Positions 1-6,602 of a stretch of 8,819 nt of DNA are shown piece by piece. The DNA is taken from assembly GCA_011051925.1 (NCBI GenBank), contig DRKE01000400.1:1-8819 (forward strand), written 5' to 3'. Made by a program: the position numbers and the translations under genes. Every line of letters starts with the position of its first letter. Position 1 is the first letter of the stretch. The notes below the pieces were generated by a model. It saw nothing but the letters and a program-made list of their open reading frames with translations. It ran no database searches and was not told where the DNA came from. This DNA comes from Deltaproteobacteria bacterium (GTDB lineage: Bacteria > Myxococcota_A > UBA9160 > UBA4427).

Positions 1-22
1 CGTCATCGGCGCATCATCGCGC

Positions 23-52
23 TTGACTGTTTCGTTCCGTTCAGTGGATAAT
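23..52 (+). promoter_or_regulatory. Sigma-70-type promoter of the cytochrome gene
   Basis: A TTGACT hexamer at 23-28 is followed after 18 bases by GATAAT at 47-52; each matches the sigma-70 consensus at five of six positions. Transcription would start near 59-60, giving a leader of about 53 bases before the ATG at 113. The match stands out because the surrounding DNA is GC-rich. It also argues against translation from the in-frame TTG at 23, which lies inside the -35 element. Confidence 0.72.
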
Positions 53-99
53 CGTCGCACGAATCTCGGGGGGGACGCCCCGCGAGGATTCCGGATCGC

Positions 100-105
100 G
101 GAGAG
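100..105 (+). promoter_or_regulatory. Ribosome binding site fixing the start at 113
   Basis: GGAGAG lies seven bases before the ATG at 113. Together with the promoter at 23-52 and the signal peptide that begins directly at this ATG, it decides the start in favour of 113 over the upstream in-frame TTG at 23. Confidence 0.75.
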
Positions 106-112
106 ACCCATC

Positions 113-3100
113 ATGTGCCATAGCGGATTCCGTCGAGCCTGGGCCGTCGCCCTGGCCAGCATCTTCTTCATTCTCGGCTGGGGGGGCGCAGCCGGCGCCC
201 AGTCCTCCTATCAGCTCTTCGAGAGCGGACCGGTCCGGCCGATGGCCTTCTCGCCCAATGGCCAGAAGCTCTTCGTGGTGAACACGCCGGACGGACAGCT
301 CGACATCTTCGCGGTCGATGTCGCCGGAAATCTCATCCCGGCCGGAAGCGTGGCCGTCGGGCTCGAGCCGGTCGCGGTGGCGGCGCGCAACGACAACGAA
401 GTCTGGGTGGTGAACCACCTTTCGGACAGCGTCAGCATCGTCGATGTTTCGGGTGAACCGCGAGTGGTGCGGACGCTGCTCGTCGGCGACGAGCCCAAGG
501 ATATCGTTTTTGCGGGACCGGGCGGGGATCGGGCCTTCGTGAGTGCCGCTCATCGCGGACAGAACGCGCCGGTCGTCGACGGCGACTACGACGTCGAGGG
601 GATCGGTCGCGCCGATCTCTACGTCTTCGATGCAGCGAATCTCGGCGACTCGCTCGAGGGCGATCGTCTCACGGTGATCACGGTCTTCGGGGACCGCCCC
701 CGTGCCCTGGCGCGGAACGCGGCGGGTGACCGCGTCTACATGGCCGTCTTCCGTTCGGGCAACCGGACGATGACGCTGCCCGAAGCGGCGGTCTGCAATA
801 CGTCGACCTCGAATCAGAACAACGAGATCGTGCAGGGACCCTGCACGGTCGGGTCGGGGGTCAACGCCGCGACGGCGCCCGGTGGACTTCCGACCCCGCT
901 CAAGAACCATGAAGGCATTCCGGGGCAGGAAACGGGTCTGATCGTCAAACAGGATCGAGATGGGGGTACGTCGGGACGCTGGCTGGACGAGTTGGGTCGC
1001 GATTGGAGTGCCCTGGTCCGGTTCAATCTGCCGGACAAGGACGTCTTCACGATCGACGCGAGCGCGCCGATCCCGGTCGAAGTCGATACGCCCTTCGTCG
1101 GTGTGGGCACGACCCTCTTCAACATGGCGGTTCATCCCACGAGTGGCCGGATCTTCGTGACGAACACGGACGCCCAGAATCACGTCCGCTTCGAAGGGCC
1201 GGGCGATCATGTGACGGCGAACGGATTGAAGCCAGCCGGGGAGCCGGCGAGCGTGCGGGGCAATCTCGCACAGTCCCGTATCACGATCCTCGATCCCGGG
1301 ACGGGCGCCGTCTCTCCCCGCCATCTCAACAAGCATATCCCCTACGGGACGGTGCCGGTTCCGGCGGGTGTGAAGGACAAGAGCCTTGCGACGCCCCTCG
1401 GAATGGATTTTTCGGCCGATGGCGCGACGATCTATGTCGCTGGATTCGGGTCGGGGCGGATCGGCGTCTATGACGTCGCCGGCCTGGAGGCGGATACCTT
1501 CACCGTCTCGGCCTCGGATCATATCCCCGTCGGCGGGGGCGGGCCCTCGTCCGTGCTCCTGGCCAACGGACGGCTCTACGTGACGACGCGATTCGACAAT
1601 TCGCTGCGTGTGATCGATCCCGGGACGAAGGCCGAACTGCAACGGATTCCGCTCGCGAATCCCGAGCCGGACAACGTGATCGCCGGTCGGCCCTTCCTGT
1701 ACGACGCGAATCTCACGAGCAGCAACGGCGAAGCCGCCTGCGCGAGCTGCCATATCTTCGGAGACATGGATGACCTCGCCTGGGACCTCGGCGATCCCGA
1801 TGGCAATCTCGCCATCAACAACAACCCGTTCAATCCGGTCACTCCCGCGTTCCTGGTCCCGCCGGAGATCAAGAATTTCCATCCGCACAAGGGACCGATG
1901 ACCACCCAGAGTCTCCGCGGGCTGGTCAACATGGGGCCCGAACATTGGCGTGGTGATCGTCAAGGAGACGAGATCGCCGCCTTCGAGGCCTTCAATGTCG
2001 CCTTCCCGGGACTCCTCGGGCGGGACGAGGGGCAGCTTTCCGCGGCCGACATGACGACCTTCCGGCAGTTCGCGCTCGACCTGCGCTATCCGCCGAATCC
2101 GATCCGCTCCCTGGACAACAGCCTGAGGAATCCTCCGAGTGGTCCCAACGAGACCACCGGCGCGGCGATCTTCGGAACGGCGGCCTCACCCGGCCCGATT
2201 TCCGACAATCTGGCCGACTGTCAGGGCTGTCACAAGATCGATGCCGCCGCGGGACATTTCGGAGGCAACGGACAGACGACCTTCGATGCACTCACCCAGG
2301 TCTTCAAGGTTCCGCATCTGCGCAACGCCTATCAGAAGGTGGGCATGTTCGGTTTCCAGGACGTCGGCGCAACGGACGGCCCCTTCACGCATACGGGCGA
2401 CCAGATCCGTGGGACGGGCTTCAGTCACGACGGCAGTTTCGACACGCTCTTCCGTTTCGTGAGCGCCAATGTCTTCAGCCTCTCCTCTGCCGAACAGCAG
2501 GACGTCGAGGCCTTCATCCAGGTCTTCCCGACGGATCTGGCGCCGATCGTGGGACAGCAGGTCACGCTATCGCCGGCCTTGCTGGCCGGTACGGATGCGG
2601 CGGCGATCAACGCGCGCGTCGACCTGCTGCTCGCGCGTGCGGGAACGTCCTTCACTTCCCAGATCCTGGGCGGCGTCGTGACCGAGTGCGACGTGATCGC
2701 GAAGGTGACGGCGGGAGGAACGACGCCGGTCAGCTATCTGCGGCAGTCGAATGGCGATTTCCTGCCCGACGACGGGACGGCGGCGATCAGTTCCAGCACT
2801 TTGCGTAGCATGGCGACGGTGGCGGGGCAGGAGGTGACCTTCACCTGTGTTCCGCCGGGATCGGGCAATCGCATGGGCCTCGATCGCGACGAGGACCTCG
2901 TCCTGAACGGACTCGACAACTGCCCGGGCGCTCCGAATGCCTCGGGGGGCGGGACCTGTACGGCGGGCGATGCGGGACTGCTCGCGACGCGATGCGCATC
3001 GAATGCCGAATGCGGCACGGGCGGCTTCTGCTCGATGGCCCAGGAGGACGCGGATGCCAACGGGACGGGGGATGCCTGCGAGCCGAGCCTCGTTCCCGAA

Positions 3101-3178
3101 CCTTCGGCGGGCTGGATGCTCGCCCTGGGCGGCCTCTGGCTGGCCGGCCTGAGGCGGAGGCGTGGCTGCGCCCGATAG
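113..3178 (+). CDS. Exported beta-propeller / di-haem cytochrome c protein with PEP-CTERM signal
   Basis: The product has 1021 residues. Residues 1-29 form a signal peptide (hydrophobic core 9-27, probable cleavage after AGA). About 35-520 reads as a YVTN-like beta-propeller, with repeated blades such as MAFSPNGQKLFVVN and FNMAVHPTSGRIFVTN. Two haem c motifs follow: CASCH at 543-547 and CQGCH at 703-707. Between and after them are stretches resembling MauG/di-haem cytochrome c peroxidases (GPMTTQSLRG, HWRGDR, VPHLRNAY, FSHDGSFDTLF). From 921 there are Asp-rich thrombospondin-type-3-like loops (DRDED, DNCPGAPN, DADANGTGDAC) split by a Cys-rich insert. Residues 994-1021 are a PEP-CTERM signal: VPEP, a hydrophobic segment, then RRRR. 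The protein is probably an extracytoplasmic electron-transfer or oxidoreductase protein, processed by an exosortase. The substrate is unknown and peroxidase activity is not shown. It has its own promoter and converges with the minus-strand operon. Confidence 0.94.
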   Translation: MCHSGFRRAWAVALASIFFILGWGGAAGAQSSYQLFESGPVRPMAFSPNGQKLFVVNTPDGQLDIFAVDVAGNLIPAGSVAVGLEPVAVAARNDNEVWVVNHLSDSVSIVDVSGEPRVVRTLLVGDEPKDIVFAGPGGDRAFVSAAHRGQNAPVVDGDYDVEGIGRADLYVFDAANLGDSLEGDRLTVITVFGDRPRALARNAAGDRVYMAVFRSGNRTMTLPEAAVCNTSTSNQNNEIVQGPCTVGSGVNAATAPGGLPTPLKNHEGIPGQETGLIVKQDRDGGTSGRWLDELGRDWSALVRFNLPDKDVFTIDASAPIPVEVDTPFVGVGTTLFNMAVHPTSGRIFVTNTDAQNHVRFEGPGDHVTANGLKPAGEPASVRGNLAQSRITILDPGTGAVSPRHLNKHIPYGTVPVPAGVKDKSLATPLGMDFSADGATIYVAGFGSGRIGVYDVAGLEADTFTVSASDHIPVGGGGPSSVLLANGRLYVTTRFDNSLRVIDPGTKAELQRIPLANPEPDNVIAGRPFLYDANLTSSNGEAACASCHIFGDMDDLAWDLGDPDGNLAINNNPFNPVTPAFLVPPEIKNFHPHKGPMTTQSLRGLVNMGPEHWRGDRQGDEIAAFEAFNVAFPGLLGRDEGQLSAADMTTFRQFALDLRYPPNPIRSLDNSLRNPPSGPNETTGAAIFGTAASPGPISDNLADCQGCHKIDAAAGHFGGNGQTTFDALTQVFKVPHLRNAYQKVGMFGFQDVGATDGPFTHTGDQIRGTGFSHDGSFDTLFRFVSANVFSLSSAEQQDVEAFIQVFPTDLAPIVGQQVTLSPALLAGTDAAAINARVDLLLARAGTSFTSQILGGVVTECDVIAKVTAGGTTPVSYLRQSNGDFLPDDGTAAISSSTLRSMATVAGQEVTFTCVPPGSGNRMGLDRDEDLVLNGLDNCPGAPNASGGGTCTAGDAGLLATRCASNAECGTGGFCSMAQEDADANGTGDACEPSLVPEPSAGWMLALGGLWLAGLRRRRGCAR

Positions 3179-3222
3179 ATCGGATCCGGGGTGGGGGCGC
3201 CCGCCGCCCCTGGAATCCGGTC
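3178..3222. terminator. Long imperfect hairpin between convergent genes, putative bidirectional terminator
   Basis: The 42-bp gap between the two stop codons folds into one hairpin. The outer arms 3178-3185 and 3215-3222 pair over eight positions with one G-U wobble in the plus-strand RNA. An inner stem pairs 3188-3194 with 3204-3210 (GGGGUGG with CCGCCCC), closing a loop of about nine bases. Neither strand shows a clear U-tract, so it is not a textbook intrinsic terminator. Position and pairing favour a shared end for both transcripts. Confidence 0.5.
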
Positions 3223-3790
3223 AGGCCACGCTTCGGAGTCCGGCGTCGATCGAGCGCGCGAGGCGCGCGTAGAGATGGATCTTCAGGCCCTCGAGGGTCG
3301 CGTAGCCGATCAATGCGAAGATCGTCGAGCTGAGGGCGAGCGCGAGGGCGCCCAGCTGCAGGATCTCGTGTGAGATCCGCATCGACAGCAGCAGGACCGC
3401 CAGACCGCAGGTCGTGCCGATGAATCCGATCGGTGGCAGGATGTTCGCGTACATCGAAATCGGCTGGGCGAAGCTCGTCTCGTAGTCGTCGATGACGAGT
3501 TGTCTGGCCGCGTCCCGGACGAACACGGGCGGCTGTTCGTTCCGGAGTTCGCGCTCCGCCGCGCTGTAGACCTCCCGCATCAGCGAGGCCACACCGCCGG
3601 CGGCGGTCGTTTCCGATTCCGGGGAGTCGCCTCGCGGCAGGCGGGTCGCGGAACGCGCCCGCCAGCAGAGCAGGGCGCCGCGGGTGAGCGGCCAGCACAC
3701 GGCGACCAGTGAGATCGCACAGACGACGAGTGTGGCGAGCAACTCGCTCCGTTCGTAGCCGCCGAGTGTCGCGAAGGAAACCGGATCCAT
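3221..3790 (-). CDS. MotA/TolQ/ExbB-family proton channel subunit
   Basis: This 189-residue inner-membrane protein has three predicted membrane segments: about 17-35, 117-137 and 143-166. A cytoplasmic loop of roughly 80 residues separates the first two, as in ExbB and TolQ. The second helix carries PPIGFIGTTCGLA (119-131), matching the family's P-x-x-G-[LF]-[LI]-G-T-x-x-G signature. T126 and S155/T156 lie where E. coli ExbB has its conserved channel residues T148 and T181. By family knowledge it would form a proton-conducting pentamer around an ExbD-type dimer. It is the last gene of the operon; its ATG overlaps the preceding stop by one base (TGATG), with AGGAGA six bases upstream at 3797-3802. 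It is shorter than typical ExbB or TolQ, mainly in the N-terminus and C-terminal tail. The family call is firm; assignment to Ton, Tol or another branch is not possible. Confidence 0.88.
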   Translation of the reverse strand: MDPVSFATLGGYERSELLATLVVCAISLVAVCWPLTRGALLCWRARSATRLPRGDSPESETTAAGGVASLMREVYSAAERELRNEQPPVFVRDAARQLVIDDYETSFAQPISMYANILPPIGFIGTTCGLAVLLLSMRISHEILQLGALALALSSTIFALIGYATLEGLKIHLYARLARSIDAGLRSVA

Positions 3791-4398
3791 CAGATTTCTC
3801 CTGTCTGCATGCGCAGGAGCGCGATGCCTTGTTCGAGAGTGACCGCCACGCCCGTCGGATAGAGGACGAGCATGCTCGTGAGGGGGGCGAACTCGCTTTC
3901 GAGTCGCTCGATCGTCTTGCGTACGCCACGGGTGTCGTTCATCTGGTGGAGCAGGATCGCCTTCGAGAGCAGCAGCTCCGCGTGAAAGGGGCGGAGTTCC
4001 GGATGCGACGTCGAGCCGCTGGAGGAGACCAGTGGGTCGACACGGCGTGAGATGTAGGGCCGGGCGAATCGTTCGAAGCGCTCGATGCCCGACGTCTTCC
4101 CATGTCGCTGGAGTTCCTCGAGGGTCTTGCTGAAGCTTGCCATGTCGCGTCGGATCCGGCGCATCGAGTATTTCTGCTGTGCCAGAGCCTCGCCCGCGAG
4201 CTGGGATTCGACGGCCTCGCGACCCGGGCGTGTCGAGAAGAAGGGTTCGCGTGGATGGCCGTCGGAGGCACATCCCGCTCCCAGCAACATCGCACAGAGC
4301 AGGGCGGCGATCGCGAGGCTTCGGCGATGGGGGCCGCCCGCATGGGCATGCCGGGGCGAAGGAAGGCCGAGTGGTCGGTCGGGCTGGAAGCTGTTCAT
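3790..4398 (-). CDS. Small predicted outer-membrane lipoprotein of unknown family
   Basis: The 202-residue product has a lipoprotein signal: basic HRR (24-26), hydrophobic core 27-41, and LLGAGC with the lipidated cysteine at C43. The lipobox has Gly at -3, acceptable but less common than Leu. Ala at +2 and no Asp there suggest outer-membrane sorting if Lol rules apply. The mature part looks entirely helical, including a charged amphipathic stretch at about 65-100 and TPR-like helix pairs near the C-terminus. No OmpA/Pal peptidoglycan-binding motif is visible, so it is not a Pal homologue by sequence. GGAGGAA at 4406-4412 precedes the ATG by seven bases. The start overlaps the preceding gene by ATGA, and the stop overlaps the ExbB-like start by one base. 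It could be an outer-membrane docking partner for the neighbouring machine; this is inferred from context only. The n-region of 26 residues is unusually long. Confidence 0.82.
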   Translation of the reverse strand: MNSFQPDRPLGLPSPRHAHAGGPHRRSLAIAALLCAMLLGAGCASDGHPREPFFSTRPGREAVESQLAGEALAQQKYSMRRIRRDMASFSKTLEELQRHGKTSGIERFERFARPYISRRVDPLVSSSGSTSHPELRPFHAELLLSKAILLHQMNDTRGVRKTIERLESEFAPLTSMLVLYPTGVAVTLEQGIALLRMQTGEI

Positions 4399-6602
4399 CG
4401 GGTCGTTCCTCCGATCCAGGATTGGAGAGCCTGCCAGGGCGTATCGGATCCGATCGCCGCGGATGGACTCGAGGGGGACGCGGTCTCGCCGGTTTCCTCG
4501 GCAAGCCGGCGCAGCAGGGCATGGACGGGATGGTCGCGCTGGGCCGCGAGTTTCCAGACCATGTCGTCATGACCGAGGGTCGCTTCGAAGATCGGAAGCG
4601 ATTCTTCGATCGCATCGATCCGGGCCTCGAGGCGGCTTCCACTGCTACTGAGTCGTTCGAGATCGAGGCCGAGCTGGGCGATCGTTCGGCTCTCGATCGA
4701 CCGGGGGCCACTGGTGACAGAAGGCGGTGTGGGGCCGTCGTTCTCGCCCGACAATTCGGCCGCGAGGCGATGGACCTCCCGCCGTTTCTCGCCGAGTTCG
4801 TCGCGTTCGATCCGGGTCGCGGCAATCGCTTCTTCGATCTCGACGCGCTCCTTCTTCAGTCGTGCGAACTCCGTTTCGAGTTCGTCGAGCTTCGTCTCGT
4901 CGGCGAAGCCGAGATAGATCAGGCTGCGGTCGTTCTCGAAGGCGCGCCGGAAACTCTCGAGGGGTTCGGCCCATTCGGCGTGGTTCTGGATCCATCGATC
5001 GAGATGGCGGGAATGCACGATGTGATCCGCCACGGGTTTGGCAACGGCCAGGAATTCGCTCTCCCGGCCCGATCTCTGCAGCGCGACTGCCAGGGTGGCC
5101 CAGAGCTCGCGATCGAAGGGGAAGAAGGAAAGGGCGCGCCGGTATTGGGTGATCGCCTCCTCGAGCTGATCGACCGAAGCGTCTCCGCCAGCGAAGAAGA
5201 GCACTCCGTCCCCGATCCCGCGCGCCGCGAGATAGGCCCCGAAATACGCGGAGTCCGGGAGCGTCTCCCCGACCGGATCGCCCTGGTAGCGCTCGAAGGC
5301 GTGCAGGTAGCGGGAGTATGCGTTGATCGCGTTCACGATGCTTTCGTCGTCGATGCCGCCCGAGGGATCCCGCCGGGACATGTAGTAGCGGGCCGAATTG
5401 AAGCTGGCGTCCTGGATCTCGGACCAGAGGTTCCGGGTCGCTGCGAGATAGGCTTCCCTTCCCTGATCGACATAGCCGAGCCGCTCCCAGCCGCCATTCC
5501 TGGCCGCCTGGAGCGTGTCGTAGAGGGCCAGGGCCCGGTCGATGCTGAAGGGCACGTCGACGTCGACCTCGACGCCGAGTCGCTCGCCGGTCGCATGGAC
5601 CTCGCCGAGTTGACGCAGCGCTCGTGAGTAGACGGCGACCTGGCCCTGGAGCGTGTTGGCGTTGCGCAGGGCTCGCTGGTACGCCGCGACCGAATCGCGG
5701 ATCGCGGCTTCGGTTGCGGGCGCGAATCCGTCTTCGGCGAGTCTTCTTCGGGCGATCTGGTGGGCACGCTCCGCGGCCACCAGGGCCAACGTGAAGCTCA
5801 GGCTGCCGCCGTCGCTTTCGGGTCCGTCGAGCCGGGCCACGATGTGGTCGAGGAAGGCCTTGGACGTGGCTTCGACGGGAATCACCTCGGGATTCGCGCC
5901 GACCCGTTCGTCGGTGAGGATCCTCGCGATGGCGCCGAGGGAGTCGATGTCTCCGTCGAGGGCGGCCGTCTGGGACTGCACGAGGATCATGCGGGCCACG
6001 CTCTCGTAGAGATGGGGAAGGCTGCGAACGAAGCCTGCATTGCCATTCTCGGTCAACGCGAGGGTCTTGTAGGTTTCGAAGGGCACTTCGAGGGGCGTGA
6101 TGACTTCGAGCCAGAGTCCGAGGATCTGGTCGACGAAGGCTTCGGCATCGCCGGATTGCAGCGCCGCATTCGCATGGATCACGTGGAACCAGTAGCGATT
6201 CTCATGACGATCGAGCCGGTCCTCCAGGGAGTCGATCGTGTCGACCGCCGCGGAGAGGCCGCCGGGCAGTTCCCCGGTTCGAAAGAGCAGGAGCTCCGCG
6301 ATCGCCTTCCGGCGGATCGAGGCTTCGCTCATCGGCTGGTTCCGCGCGGAAAGCACGGGGAAGACCTCCGCATGGTATTCCGCCAGACTCCGGCCGATGA
6401 CGCCCGTCGCACGACGGAGCAGCGAGCGAAGATCCTCGACATCGGCCGCGGCGTAGACGTAGGCATGGTCGAGGTAGTCGTTCCAGGTCGCTTCCGTCGC
6501 CGGGGCCGGACCCGGGCTGAGGAGCAGGAGCGTCGCAAGGGCGCCCGCCTGGACGAAGCGCCGAAGGCGGCTCCCGGTCAGATCGATTCGGTAACGGATC
6601 AT
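4395..6602 (-). CDS. Large exported helical-repeat and coiled-coil protein of unknown family
   Basis: The product has 735 residues. A signal peptide covers 1-35 (basic start, core 19-29, probable cleavage after APA). The ATG at 6602 was chosen because it overlaps the preceding stop by ATGA and has AAGGAGT ten bases upstream (6613-6619); starting further upstream would bury the signal peptide. The mature part is almost all helical. Tetratricopeptide-like helix pairs include a stretch around 300-365 (SVAAYQRAL) and one around 478-515 (ITQYRRALSFFPFDRELW). A charged coiled coil runs about 566-618, a shorter one about 638-678, with a Pro/Ser/Thr linker between. I see no cysteine in it, fitting a periplasmic or surface location. 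It recalls CpoB/YbgF of Tol-Pal systems, which combine coiled coil and TPR, but here the order is reversed and the protein is far larger. I do not recognise the family. A periplasmic scaffold or load of the proton-driven machine is an inference. Confidence 0.9.
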   Translation of the reverse strand: MIRYRIDLTGSRLRRFVQAGALATLLLLSPGPAPATEATWNDYLDHAYVYAAADVEDLRSLLRRATGVIGRSLAEYHAEVFPVLSARNQPMSEASIRRKAIAELLLFRTGELPGGLSAAVDTIDSLEDRLDRHENRYWFHVIHANAALQSGDAEAFVDQILGLWLEVITPLEVPFETYKTLALTENGNAGFVRSLPHLYESVARMILVQSQTAALDGDIDSLGAIARILTDERVGANPEVIPVEATSKAFLDHIVARLDGPESDGGSLSFTLALVAAERAHQIARRRLAEDGFAPATEAAIRDSVAAYQRALRNANTLQGQVAVYSRALRQLGEVHATGERLGVEVDVDVPFSIDRALALYDTLQAARNGGWERLGYVDQGREAYLAATRNLWSEIQDASFNSARYYMSRRDPSGGIDDESIVNAINAYSRYLHAFERYQGDPVGETLPDSAYFGAYLAARGIGDGVLFFAGGDASVDQLEEAITQYRRALSFFPFDRELWATLAVALQRSGRESEFLAVAKPVADHIVHSRHLDRWIQNHAEWAEPLESFRRAFENDRSLIYLGFADETKLDELETEFARLKKERVEIEEAIAATRIERDELGEKRREVHRLAAELSGENDGPTPPSVTSGPRSIESRTIAQLGLDLERLSSSGSRLEARIDAIEESLPIFEATLGHDDMVWKLAAQRDHPVHALLRRLAEETGETASPSSPSAAIGSDTPWQALQSWIGGTTR

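Noticed and set aside
23..112. Upstream TTG extension of the cytochrome gene
   Set aside because: The TTG is part of the -35 element, and the extension would place 30 polar residues ahead of a normal signal peptide.
41..1963. A 640-codon open frame on the minus strand opposite the cytochrome gene
   Set aside because: The plus-strand frame has a signal peptide, propeller repeats and haem motifs, whereas the antisense product is Arg/Asp/Gly-rich without domains. Long antisense frames are expected in GC-rich coding DNA.
2841..3929. A 362-codon minus-strand open frame across the convergent junction
   Set aside because: It overlaps the ends of two well-supported genes and the terminator hairpin, and its product is an Arg/Pro-rich shadow.
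4137..5627. A 496-codon plus-strand open frame opposite the large exported protein
   Set aside because: It mirrors the codon pattern of the real gene, has no signal or domain, and starts inside the lipoprotein gene. The minus strand shows overlapping starts and stops with ribosome sites.
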